A stretch of 64,000 nt of DNA from Agapanthus africanus (lineage: Eukaryota > Streptophyta > Magnoliopsida > Asparagales > Amaryllidaceae): assembly GCA_030015575.1 (NCBI GenBank), contig JASDDO010000026.1:448609096-448673095 (forward strand), written 5' to 3'. The notes beneath the pieces are model-generated. The model ran no database searches. It worked only from the letters and a program-made list of their open reading frames with translations, and was not told the DNA's origin. The position numbers were made by a program, and so were the translations under genes. The stretch's first letter is position 1; each line of letters begins with the position of its first letter. Positions 24,619-36,548 of this stretch are shown in pieces.

Positions 24619-26834
24619 TGTTAGTTATATGTATGCTCCAGAGGCCATTACTATACATAGGATGTATATTGTAGTGGATGCTTGGACATATATAGGGAGG
24701 ACTTTCTTGCTCGACATGATAGTATGCAATCTGGTTGATCTTTACCTTAACGTGTACACTGATTGTCTCTCTGTTACATGTTGGTAAAGCCCTTAAGTTG
24801 TGTACTTGACTACCTGGACTATGATGCGGATCATACTAGTGGTGACATGGTAGTCCATAAGTACATCCTTCAAAGTCCCTAGTCGTGGGTATATCGAGAC
24901 GGGGCATCGATATACCAGAGTAGACTAGCGTATACCTTCTCGACCCATACAGATGGGCGACAGATGTTCCCATATCCATTGGTGTTTGACATCAGAGATG
25001 ATATACGGGTGCTCAGTGGAGACTGGGTACACTGGACGGACTCGCCGAGAACTCCCAGATGGTATTATACCTCACGTCAGATGGCAGTTCTCTGGTGACA
25101 CTGGTACAGAGTAGTCTGTTGACCCGAGATCGTCATAGAGTCTTGTGTGATTCCCACTGTGCTTTGATTTCAACCTTACCGCGTCCAAGAGGGCGTGCAA
25201 AACGGTGGTTTTTGGGTACAGTCCCGAGTCACATGGAGGCAATGAGCGATAGGAGGGGATTCGTCTCTCCCGGTATAGGGAGTTGATGTTGCGCTGTGTT
25301 CGATTGGCTATAACCGGAAATCCCTGGCCAGGGTTGCTGAGATTTACTGGTAAGTGTTACCAGTAATTTCTCGATTTGTTATAGACCTCATATCGACACG
25401 ACTTATCGAGCTATTGGGGTCCGACGTTTACCAACCCTAGGCGAGATATGCGACATATCAGACGATCAGACCGGACTGTACGGTAAGTGTTACTGGTTGG
25501 ATTCACAGGAGTGTGAGCGGGCTTGCTCGTCGATCTTCTGATCGCTCAATACCCGGGTGGCCGTTACGTTTAGCAGACCGCTTGCGGCTTGTGGGTGTTT
25601 GATATGATCATCATCTGCTGCCGGCGTATTGACGAGTCTTTAGAGGCCTACACAGAGGTTTCCTGGCTCGAGCGAAACGAAATAGGAGCGCATATGAGAT
25701 ATGTACGGGACCGAGAATAATGCGTGTATGTGATACCGTATTCCATTCTCGCGATGAATGTATCGAATGGTTGTATGCGATATAACCTAGTTATCGAATC
25801 AAGGATTGATTCGATAAGCCGATACATAGGATACTAGTCGGTTATATGCGATATGACCGGATCGTTAAATCAAGTGTTGATTTAATGATTTAATGCATAA
25901 TTATATATTTGATATATTACTTTGCATTAACTAGTATTGGTTCACTTTAAATGGATTTTCTCACTTGCTTTGCACAAGTTGTATATGTGATATATTTTTG
26001 TGTACTTGATTGTATCATGTTTGATGATACATGTTTACTTGGTTAAGTGTAAAGAAATAAACCTTGGTTAAGTTAATCATTAGGGTTTTCTTTTTCTTCT
26101 TATTTATTTGTTTATTCATTTTGGAAAATGATAAGCATAAAGAGAAAATGGTGGCTAACTTTGGATGCATGTTGAAGCTTCATGAAGCTTTGACTAAGTC
26201 ACCATTTTGTCTCATGCTTAACCCTAACCATTCCACTTAACCCTAGTCTATTCTCTACACTTGACCATGGTTGGATTATGATAAGTATTGATTTTCTTTT
26301 TCAATTTTGAATAACTTATCATATTCTTTCTTTCTTCTTCATCTTCTTCTTCACTTGAAGAAAGCTTACTTCATCAATGGTGATTGATGAAAAAGAGTGA
26401 GAAATCCAAATCTAAAGTGAACCCACTTCCTATTTCTTCATCCTCTACCTCTTGCCAAGTAGTATAGGGTGTTTCCTTCACAAGTTTTCATGACTTGGTG
26501 AAGTTGGAGCTTGATCTAGCGATGCCTCGACGTAGATCATCTTCGGCATCGTCGTCGATGACCTAGCCCGCTTTTTCTCCGATGAATCCGACGCTAAAGC
26601 CCAAGATCCGATTTGTACAGCAAGGAGACATCATCGCGGAGCCATGGAGGTGGAGAACCGGATCTACAAAGGTTGTATTTACGTTTACCATATAGTTAAG
26701 TTGTTAACTAGTTGCATCTTTCGCCTAAAATTCTAGCCAACGATCCGTATCTAGGGTTTCTCGGCACCGTAAATTTATAAATTGGCATGGTTGATGCCTT
26801 GTGAGACCTCATTAGCGTGCCTCTGAACCCTACA
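24619..26834 (+). repeat. R3 3' LTR
   Basis: This 2,216-bp LTR ends CCCTACA and is followed by TSD TATAT (26835-26839). It is the same length as the 5' LTR. Confidence 0.95.
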
Positions 26835-26839
26835 TATAT

Positions 26840-26849
26840 ATGTCCAAGC
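26840..26849 (-). repeat. R2 3' LTR, 10-bp island between two insertions
   Basis: ATGTCCAAGC is a sliver of the R2 LTR left between R3 and S1. It continues TATAT at 16448 and is continued by ATCCACTA at 28956; the intact 5' LTR of R2 shows the same order at about 57488-57510. Confidence 0.85.
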
Positions 26850-28950
26850 TGTTGGATATAGTGCCCTCAGAGTCAATTATTGGATTGCAGGCACGTGATT
26901 CCAATGATTGCGGAGGACCTATACTGGTAGGACAGTCTTACTCGAGATGATAGTATGCTATCTAGTTTGCCTTTATCAGTCGTGTACAGGTTCAGGTGAC
27001 TGATCGTTGTTACACTTTGATGGAGCCCTTAGGATCTTGCTTTACTACCAACAGTATGATGGCGATCATATACGTGAGAGTTGGGTGGTTTATATGCTTA
27101 TCCTTAATTGTGGTCCATAGTCATGGGAGTTTCGAGACAGGGCATCGATACTCCGGAGTAGACTAGTGTATACAGTCGAGACCCCGACGAGGGGCGGTGG
27201 CCGGTCTCACAAGCCACCGGTGTCAGTTGGATCACCTAAGATGTATACAGGTGCTCATTGGGTTATGAGTACACCGGACAGGACTCGCCGGGAACCTGCT
27301 AGTTGGTATTATACATATCGTCAGATAGCAGTTCCCTGGTGACATGTGTACATGTTAGTTCATCAACCTGAGGTCGTCATTTGTCTCGTGTGAGTTCCCA
27401 CTGTGCTTTGATTTCTACCCTACCACGGCTCAAAGGAGTCGTGCAAACAGGTAGTTTTTGGGTACAGTCTCGAGCCACATGGAGGCACGTGAGCGGATCG
27501 GCAGGGGATTCGTCTCTCCCAGTATTGCGGGTGAGATCGCGCTGTGTCTTGGAGAGCCATTACACAAAGCCCACGGCCGTGGTAGGAGATTTACTGGTAG
27601 GTACTCCAGTAGTATCTCAGGGTGTTTTTAGGCTACACTCCGACACGACTTATACTGCTATTGGGGGTCTGACGTTACTAGCCCCCTAGGCAGATATGTG
27701 ATACTCATAAACGAACGGACCGGACTGTGTATACATTGTCACTGTTAGGCTCAGTAGGGTTTCCGGATGAGTTCGCTCATCAGCCTCCCTTGAGGTCAGT
27801 GCATGGGCTGCCGTTACGCACAGCTAGTGCCGCTGACTGCTTGTGGTTAAACCCACTACCTGGGTACTGACGAGTCATTAGAGTCCCCCACAGACAGTTT
27901 CCCATGTTCGAGCGAAACGTTGTACAGGCCGTATGGTTTTATGGCAGGGTTCGGAAAATGCACGTGCGTTTACGCACGTGTCATATTTCGGGCAGATGAT
28001 ACTGGTCGGCTTTGGTTTAAGCCGGATCCGAGTATTATACTGTGTAGATATAATATCTTTGTCTCAGTTGCATTTGTATTCGGTCGTAATACAAATGCTC
28101 GTATGTTTATACTGATACGGGGTTGTCCTGAGATTCGTTTCAGGATCGCTTTTGGAAGTTGCCAGTTTCCAGTTTTCTATCGCCCGTCTTTTAACATTCG
28201 GTTAAAGACAGATTTATCTTTTTTTGAGATGAGTGTGGAAGGTTCTAGAAGTTTCTAGAAGGTGGTGACAAGGATTAGTGACTCATGGTTGCATTTAATG
28301 ATTCAATTAATGCAAGGTGACTAAGCGTAGTGATTCATTGTTTTCATTAATTGTGTTCATACTAGGTTTTGTGTGACTCATCCTCTTCATTGATCTTACA
28401 CTCACCTCCCCCTCACCTACACTCACCTCCCCCCTCTGCTATATATGGCCGGCCACTTCTAGTGAGAGGTGATCATGGTTGTTGAAAAAAAGATAAAGTT
28501 TTGGATGTATGGAAATTAACATATTCATATCTCATTTTCATATCGATCTAAAAGGCAACTTCATTAACCGTTCGTCCATAGCTTTGGACGTAACGAGACA
28601 AAGTATTCTACTCATTTTCTACATCATTCTTGGTCGTCTCTTTTAGCAAACTTGACGACCGAGTTGCCTCGAGTCAGAGGCGGGAGCCCGTTTAAAGATC
28701 CGTTGACGTGGTGCCACCTGGACGAGCAGATCGGAGATCGACGAGATAGGAGCAACCGCAACAAAGCGTGGGATGAAGGTTAAAGAACGAAAGACTCGGA
28801 TCGTTCGGTATAACTTTTCTACCCTATTTATAGTTTGTTAGTTTAGCAATAATGGAAGATCCGGGTTATAGTATACGATAGCGCCAGTTAAAAGTTTTTG
28901 TTCCGCATTTGGCGTCTGTTAGACGGTCGGGGCGCTACCGTAGACTTACA
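26850..28950 (+). mobile_element. S1: solo LTR of family B
   Basis: This 2,101-bp LTR runs TGTTGGATATAG...GACTTACA with perfect TSD CAAGC (26845-26849 and 28951-28955) and no internal region. It is the product expected from recombination between the LTRs of a complete element. It has a single copy of the U3 segment that is duplicated in R4. Small frames inside (for example 27381-27689) are not supported as genes. Confidence 0.93.
28440..28447 (+). promoter_or_regulatory. Probable TATA box of the family B LTR
   Basis: CTATATATGGCCGG follows a C-rich tract with repeated ACTCACCTCC. The matching position in R4 reads ATTAATGGCCGG, so the motif is decayed there. About 500 bp of LTR lie downstream, a plausible R plus U5 length. 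Confidence 0.45.
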
Positions 28951-28955
28951 CAAGC

Positions 28956-29016
28956 ATCCACTAAAATATACATCATATGTATAGTAATGGCCTCTAGGGC
29001 ATACATATAACTAACA
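28956..29016 (-). repeat. R2 3' LTR, terminal part
   Basis: The last 61 bp of the LTR, ending TAACTAACA on the plus strand (TGTTAGTTA on the element strand). Confidence 0.88.
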
Positions 29017-29031
29017 ATCTCCCACTTGCAC
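29017..29031 (-). other. R2 polypurine tract
   Basis: GTGCAAGTGGGAGAT on the minus strand, intact although the element is old. Confidence 0.85.
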
Positions 29032-30597
29032 TAGGGCCATCTGTTGTGGTATCGCATACCCAACAATTAGCTGTGGTTGAAGTATCTCATACTCAACCAT
29101 CCCATAAAAGTCTCTACTGGGAAAAAGGCCTTTGTGAGTGGATCCGCGCTGTTGTCCTCTGTGTCTACTCTCCTAACCTCGATCTCCCTGGAGATCAACC
29201 ATCTCCATGATCAGGTGATACTTCCTAAGAATTATATCAGGATTTTTGATGGGACGGGGGGTTTCTTGGCAAAAGCCACAACTCCATTGTCTCACAATGG
29301 TAGGAACGAAGTTCATCTCATGAACTTATATCTATCCAGACTGCCTCTTTGGTAGCATCTTTGGTAACGATGTATCTTGCCTTTAATCTTCTAGTATGTT
29401 ACGGTATCTTGCGTGGAACTCTTCCAACATACCGTCCTTCCACTGAGGGTAAAGAAAATGCCCGCGACTGACATTCACTCGTCCTTATCACCCAGGAACT
29501 TTTCCAGTGATTCTCCCCATGATTGATTGATACCATCTCACTACACCTAGTGAGAATCCTAATCTCCATTTAGATCTATCTTATAGATATAAAACCTAGG
29601 ATTTAGGAGATATCTTCTTGATCTTATATGGAGAATCCTTGAGATAAGCGGAGATTGACCGAGCGTAGCATAAGAAACTCCTTCCCTATCAAAAGTATGT
29701 CATCCGCGTACTCTATGAGGATCACCACCATACTCTCTACTACCCTTTTGTATATACTCGGTTCATCTACCATTTTGATGAAGTCAAACTCTTTGACTAC
29801 CACATCAAAACAGATGTTCCAACTCCGCGATGCCTGCTTTATCCTATAAAGCAACTTGCACACGTTTCCGCTGCTCCCACTATCTACGAAGCCCTCTGGC
29901 TGCATACTTATAGACGCTCTCTTCAAAAACATCATTTAGAAAATCAGTCATGACACCCAATCACCAGATATCGTAGTCATGGTATGTAGCAGTGACAAGT
30001 AGAATCCGGATAGACTTAAGCATAGCTTTGAAAGTCTCAACTTTTCCATGTACACCAAGTAATCTTCTCAAGATATACTTGCTCCTGATGAGGATTTAAC
30101 CCTTCAGATAAAGCAACCAAAGTCTATACTTTGTTGGTATATAAGGATTCCATCTCAGATCGCTAAGCATCCAGTCATTCCTACAGAGTCCCTCTCCTGA
30201 TGGCCAGCTCGAAACTAGTTGGGTCATCATCTCATGATGTAATCCTCGCTCCCACTGCCATAGAGAAACCGAAGTATCTCTCAGGTGGGTGAGGAACCCT
30301 ACTCTATCGGCGGAGAGGCTGAGGTTCGTTGGAAACTATTGAATCCTTTGGTTCTACCAAATCATTTGCTGTAGTTTGTATAGCTGGAACTCCTTCCAGT
30401 TCTACCTCATGACCACTAATTTTTCCACAAAAAACTCCCTTTCATAATGGTGGCATGCTGAGAAACAAAACATCTTTTGTTCCTCGGTCAGGTAGAAGAT
30501 AGTCCCTTTGCATATGGTTGGGATATCCAACAAACTTCTACAGATCTGACTTTGCCTCGAGCTTGTCACGATTTTGCTTTTTAGACATAGGCCGGAC
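29032..30597 (-). pseudogene. R2 broken pol, RT and RNase H part
   Basis: RNase H tail: about 29090-29330. RT: about 29500-30240, with a 103-codon frame at 29624-29935 carrying QPEGFVDSGSSGNVCKLLYR and YADDILLIG, a change of V to A in the catalytic loop (29684-29710). Linker with PPERYFGF: near 30240-30330. It keeps about 140 bp (about 30390-30540) matching the copia FVGYP region, which is missing from R1, R3 and R5. The shared TAA is at 30581-30583. R4 cuts the gene at 30597; the rest is at 51002-52360. Confidence 0.85.
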
Positions 30598-31815
30598 TGT
30601 TGGATATAGTACCCTCAAAGTCAATTATTGGATCGCAGGCATGTGATTGCAATGATTGAGGGAGGACCTATACCGGTAGGTCAGTCTTACTCGAGAGGTT
30701 TGTATACTATCTGGATTGTCTTTATCATCGTTGACATGCCTTAGGTGACATCGTAGTTCACTATTACACGTTGATAGGGAATAGTATGCTACCAAGGTTT
30801 GTCTTTATCATCGTGTACTGCTTTAGGTGACCTTATAGGTCACTATTGCACGTTGATAGAGCCCATAGGATTCTTGCATGACTACCAGCAGTATGATGGC
30901 GATCATATACGTAGGCATTTGGTAGTCTATAAGCACATCCTTAAAGTGGTCCCTAGTCGTAGGAGTTTCGAGAAAGGGCATCGATACTTCATTAGTAGAC
31001 TAGTGTATACAGTCGAGACCCCGACGAGGGGCGGTTGCCGGTCTCACAAGCCACTGGTGTCAGTTTGTTCACCTAAGATGTATGCAGATGCTCATTGGGT
31101 TATGAGTACACCGGACAGGACTCGCCGGGAACATGTTAGTTGGTATTATACCTGGCATCAGATAACAGTTCCCTGGTGACATGTGTACAGGTTAGTTCAT
31201 CGACCTAAGATTGTTATTTGTCTCGTGTGAGTTCCCACTGTACTTTTATTACTACCCTACCACGGCTCAAAGGAGTCGTGCAAATAGGTATTAGTTGGGT
31301 ACAATCCCGAGCAACAAGGAGGCAGTGAGAAGATCGGCAGGGGTTCGTCTCTCCCGGTATTAGGAGTGATGTCGCACTGTGTCTAGGAGAGCCATTACAC
31401 GAAGTCCTTGGCTAAGGCAGGAGATTTACTGGTAGGTATTCCATTAGTATCTCAGGGTGTTCTGGGCAACACTCCGACACGACTTGTACCGCTTTTGGGG
31501 GTCTGACTTTTACCGACCCCCTAGGCCCGACTGCGATGCTCATAGACGAACAGACCAGACTGTGCGGATATTGTCACTGACAGGCTCAGTAGGGTGTCAA
31601 GATGAGTTCGCTCATCGACTTCCCTTTTGGTCAATACCTGGTAGCCCGTTACATACGGCTAATACCTCTGACGTGCTAGTTGTTAAATCCACAGCCAAAG
31701 TATTGACGGGTCTTTAAAGTCCCCCAAAGATAGTTTCTCAAGTTTCGGGCGAAACGCTGTAGAGGCCGTATGGATTTATGGCAGGGTTCGAACGTACGCG
31801 TGCACTTGTGCACAT
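30598..31815 (+). repeat. R4 5' LTR, first part
   Basis: Starts TGTTGGATATAG and is broken at CACAT (31811-31815), where R5 inserted. An 83-bp direct duplication (30701-30780 and 30784-30860) is present in both R4 LTRs but absent from S1 and R6, so it predates this insertion. Confidence 0.9.
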
Positions 31816-34035
31816 TGTTAGTTATATGTATGCCCTAGAGGCCATTACTGTACATAGGATGTATATTGTAGTGGATGCTGGGACATATATAGGGAGGACT
31901 TTCTTGCTCGACATGATAGTATGCTATCTGGTTACCCTTTACCTTAACGTGTATGCTGATGGTCTCTCTGTTACACGTTGGTAAAGCCCTTAGGATCTGT
32001 ACTTGACTACCTGGACTATGATGCGGATCATACTAGTGGGGACATGGTAGTCTATAAGTACATCCTTCAAAGTCCCTAGTCGTAGGTGTATCGAGACGGG
32101 GCATCGATATACCAGAGTAGACTAGCGTGTACCTTCTCGACCCATACAGATGAGCGATGGATGATCCCATATCCATCGGTGTTTGACATCAGAGATGATA
32201 TACGGGTGCTCAGTAGAGACTGGGTAACACTGGACGGACTCGCCGAGAACTCCCAGATGGTATTATACCTCACGTCAGATGGCAGTTCTCTGGTGACACT
32301 GGTACAGAGTAGTCTGTTGACCCGAGATCGTCATAGAGTTTTGTGTGGTTCCCACTGTGCTTTGATTTCCATCTTACCACGTCCAAGAGGGCGTGCAAAA
32401 CGGTGGTTTTTGGGTACAGTCCCGAGTCACATGGAGGCAATGAGCGATAGGAGGGGATTCGTCTCTCCCGGTATAGGGGGTTGATGTTGCGCTGTGTTCG
32501 ATTGGCTATAACAGGAAGTCCCTGGCCAGGGCTGCTCAGAGAATTGCTGGTAAGTGTTACCAGTAGTTTCTCGACCCGTTATGAGCCTCATATCGACACG
32601 ACTTATCGAGCTATTGGGGTCTGACGTTTACCACCCCTAGGCGAGATATGCGACATATCAGACGATCAGACCGGACTGTACGGTAGTGTTACTGGTCGGA
32701 TTCACTGGAGTGTGAGCGGGCTTGCTCGTCCATCTTCAGATCGCTCAATACCCGGGTGGCCGTTACGTTTAGCAGACCGCTTGCGGCTTGTGGGTGTTTG
32801 ATATGATCATCATCCGCTACCGGCGTATTGACGAGTCTTTAGAGTCCTACACAGAGGTTTCCTGGCTCAAGCGAAACGAAATAGGAGCGCATATGAGATA
32901 TGTGCGGGACCGAGAATAATGCGAGTATGTGATACCGTATTCCATTCTCGCGATGAATGTATCGAATGGTTGTATGCGATATAACCTAGTTATCGATTCA
33001 AGCGTTGATTCGATAAGCCGATACATTGTATACTAGTCGGTTGTGTGCGACATGACCGGATCATTGAATCAAGTGTTGATTTAATGATTTAATGTATAAT
33101 TATATATTTGATATATTACTTTGCATTAACTAGTATTGGTTCACTTTAAATGTATTTTCTCACTCGGGTGTGCGCATTACATATGCGATATGATTTTGTG
33201 CATTTGATTGTATCATGTTTGATGATACATGATTACTTGGTTAAGTGCAAAGAATTAAACCATGGTTAAAAGAATGGTTAGGGTTTCATTTCCTTTATTT
33301 ATTCATTTATTTATTTGTTTATACATTTTGGAAAAGAGGAGAAAAGAATGGTGGCTTATTTTGGAGTTTAGTTGAAGCTTCATGAATCTTTGATCAAGTC
33401 AACCATTCTTATCTCATCCTTAACCCTAACCATTCCCACTAACCATGATTCATTCTCTACACTTAACTCTAGTTAACATTATGATAAGTTTTGATTTTTC
33501 TATGGTTTTTAATTAACTTATCATAATATTCTTCTTCATCTTCTTCATTCTTCAAGTGAAGAAAACCAAGCTCCATCAATGGTGATTGTTGGAAAAGAGT
33601 GAGAAATCCAAAACTAAAGTCTACCCACTTCCTATTTCTTCATCCTCTACCTCTTGCCAAGTAGTAGAGTGTGTTTACTTCACAAGTTTCTTGACTTGGT
33701 GAAGTTGTGAGCTTGATCTAGCGATGCCTCGACGTAGATCATCTTCGGCATGGACATCGACGACCTAGCTCCCTTTTTCTCCGACGAAGCCGACTCTAGA
33801 GCCCGGATTTGATTTGGACAGCGGAGAGGACCTCGTTGCGGAGCTATGGAGGTGGAGCACCGGATCTACAAAGGTTGTATTTCCGTTAAACTTTTAGTTA
33901 AGTGTTAAGTAGTTAGTTTTTCGCCTAGACCTCTAGCCGACGATCCGTAGTTTAGGGTTTGTAGGCACCGTAAAATTTTAATATGGCATGTTCGATGCCT
34001 TGTGAGACCTCCTTGGGGTGCCTAGGAACCCTACA
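31816..34035 (+). repeat. R5 5' LTR
   Basis: This 2,220-bp LTR carries a one-base insertion relative to the 3' LTR near 32226 (GGTAACACTGG versus GGTACACTGG). Confidence 0.95.
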
Positions 34036-34036
34036 G

Positions 34037-34049
34037 TGGTATCAGAGCC
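34037..34049 (+). other. R5 primer-binding site
   Basis: TGGTATCAGAGCC, complementary to initiator tRNA-Met, one base after the LTR. Confidence 0.93.
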
Positions 34050-34229
34050 TAGCTAGAGCCTTAGGCGATGCGTAGACGGAGTTTGAAGTCCGATCGAACC
34101 GAAACCCAAACCTTAGAATGCTCTCTGTACATTTTTGAAATTCGTGGATTTTTGCAAATTAAAAATATGCAGAAAAACAAGCAGGTAAATCTAAGAATTA
34201 CGATGCAAAAATTACTTAATGATCTTTCT

Positions 34230-34285
34230 AAAGTGCGGCGGAACCGCGGCATTAGCGTGCTAATGCGGCCCTTCCGCCGCACTTT
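34230..34285 (+). other. R5 GC-rich leader hairpin
   Basis: Perfectly centred 27-nt arms (34230-34256 and 34259-34285) have only three mismatches. The arms start AAAGTGCGGCGGAA and close at GCATTAGC/GCTAATGC. This is the cleanest copy in the window, 181 nt after the primer site. Confidence 0.72.
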
Positions 34286-35235
34286 TGTCTTATCTGCCAT
34301 TGAATTTTGCACAGTAACTCCTATTTTTCAGTGCTGGTTTTCCTGGGAATTTTTAATATGCAGTAAACAGTTGAGCATTTTTGGGTTGTATTGGGAATCA
34401 AAGATTCGATCGGGGTTTCAAATTTTGTCTATGTGGCTTTCCGGATAAATTTTAGAATATGTTAAAAAGTTCGACCGGATATAAATACCCAATTTTTCCC
34501 CTGTCGGGAAATTTCCAAGTGTTGGATTTTTCCGTAGTTTAACGACGTTCTAAGTAGTGCAAGTAACGCGATGGTCCCTCTAGAAGACAACAAACCTTAA
34601 CTCGATTATGTGACCGTCTTGAACTGCCCTTTGAACCTTCGGGTTTGGGGCAGTACGGCGTGCCACATGTGAGGCGTTGGCTTGACCCTTCTACGGCTGG
34701 ACCGTTGGTACTGAGGCACGAACGGAATGTTGTTAGACTTGTTTCATGTGTTGATATGTATCGGGAAAACTTGGGTGTTCGATTGTTCGATCGGAAAGTT
34801 TAACATTTTCTGTTTATCTGGAATGGGATACAATAATTGGAATTCACAAGAAGTTATGAGATAACTGAATGAATGTTGTAAATCTAGCGGTTTAGTCTCA
34901 CTTGATCGGTTGCCATGGAATTTTGATGTGATCAAAAGTCCGTCGCAATCACGTAGCGTACGCGGATACTCGCCGGGTAAACTTAATAGACAGCCTCACT
35001 CCATAGCCCCGACCAAGTGACTGTAGGAGAACCCTGTCGCCGAAAGCATCCCTCCGGGTGCTCGCGGTAGCGGTGTTCCGCCTTGGTGCACTTCGTCGAC
35101 GGTATTGGGGGTGCGGCCGCCTACTAAAGTTTGCGACGAGCATTCGATCAGGATGTCGGGAATCTTGTTGAATTGCCCGACTTGGTATTGAAAAGAGTTT
35201 TCGATTTTGAGACTAAAATGCGGGGTTTATAATTG

Positions 35236-35286
35236 TTAGGCATGTGATGTCTAAGAAATTCATTTGGTCAGGCATGAGATGTCTGA
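35236..35286 (+). repeat. R5 leader: 32-bp-spaced repeat pair
   Basis: TTAGGCATGTGATGTCTAA followed 32 bp later by a diverged TCAGGCATGAGATGTCTGA. Confidence 0.6.
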
Positions 35287-36160
35287 GGTGGTTGCGGATT
35301 CCAACTGTTGTAGTTTTACACTTTCTTTTCTGTGACCGTAAGTGTAATATGTGATGTCGCCGGTTTCGTTGCTATATGTCAACGACAATTGGGATGCGCA
35401 TATTTACTTACGTTGATGACATGTGATGTTATGTGTTGCTGGATATGTTATATTGGATCGTCGTGTTTGAATAGCCGGGGGTTTTTATGTGAGATGAGTG
35501 TTTTTCATTTTCATTCATGTAAAAACTTGTATGTAATATTCTTTTATTTGGGGCACTTCCAGGTAGCGGAAGTTGTCACCTGTTGTATATTATGTACTTT
35601 TCCGCACTAGGATAGACCCAAGGAGGGGAGCACAAGTAACCGGGTTCTGGAGTCCAGTGGGAGACCAACTCGAGGAGTCGAGTCCGGGTCTCCTAACTCT
35701 AGAATTGGTAGGATTGTTTGCCGCTCTCGTAGGGGTCTAGGGGTGTGGGTTTGGCTATTCATCACGACCGTGGAATCCGTGTTTTATACTGGCTCGTATT
35801 GAAAACACGGACGTCCTAGTATATCCAATATTTCATATGTTTCTTCTGCTGCGATATCTGTGATGAGATCATGTGATGTTCTGTGATAGATACAGTATAT
35901 AGTATATATGATATATTATATAGGCGTTACTTATGTTTTACACCCGCGCTAGCCCTGCCCCGCTCTGCCGTTAGTTACCTAACCTAACGGTGCACGAGGG
36001 GACATCGAGGCGAATGCGGATGGCATAAGTGTACGTCGTATTTATCTGTGATGATTAGGTACTTAAATGATGGGACTTCATTAATGTGATTAATGAAATA
36101 AAAGAAACCTAAGATGTTGTAGAATCGAATTTCAAAATAAAACAGGTAACTACAGTTCAT

Positions 36161-36397
36161 GCTTTGCACAGCGGTATATGTGATATATCCTGCACCTTAT
36201 TCGATGAGGAAAGGACCGAGATCCCTTCACCGGGAGTGACTCCTTTAGCAATAACTGGCAGATGCTACAAATTCGGTTTGTCTTTTGATTGCTTTTAAGA
36301 ATTTTTGCTTTGCACAGTGATATATATGATATATCCCGCAACTCATTCGACGAGGAAAGGAACGACGATCCCTTCACCGGGAGTGACTCCTTTAGCA
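36161..36397 (+). repeat. R5 leader: 146-bp-spaced repeat pair
   Basis: Blocks start GCTTTGCACAG at 36161 and 36307 and end in CCTTCACCGGGAGTGACTCC; both are well kept. Confidence 0.75.
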
Positions 36398-36548
36398 AAA
36401 CTAGAAAAGCCTCAAAAACACTCCATTTCAAAATTCATTTGATTCTACAACGATATCAAGTTCATTACGCAATAGGTTTTCAGAAAAACCTTTCGTAGCC
36501 CTCCGTCATTTCAGATAAGTACTAGTTAGTATTCGTGCTACGTTTGTT

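Larger units (their letters stand above)
16449..26834 (+). mobile_element. R3: complete non-autonomous copia element, family A
   Basis: This 10,386-bp element inserted into the 3' LTR of R2, with TSD TATAT at 16444-16448 and 26835-26839. Both LTRs are 2,216 bp and differ by roughly 1%. Because R3 is in the opposite orientation to R2, its 5' LTR lies head-to-head against the homologous R2 LTR with no spacer. Organisation matches R1: non-coding leader, broken pol, no gag. Confidence 0.95.

Noticed and set aside
14336..29016. Reading the LTRs at 14336-16448 and 16449-18664 as one inverted-repeat element
   Set aside because: The TATAT duplication, the intact R3 element and the uninterrupted R2 5' LTR at 55371-57565 show a nested insertion instead.
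29655..29849. Open frames antisense to the RT remnants (also near 5908, 23814 and 39182)
   Set aside because: They are mirror frames of the RT coding strand; the sense strand carries the copia motifs.
32233..32484. Frame of about 75 codons starting MVLYLTSDGSSLVTLVQ present in all six LTRs of R1, R3 and R5
   Set aside because: It lies within near-identical LTRs, so its presence follows from DNA identity. The homologous LTR of R2 has an early stop. No known family; not called as a gene.
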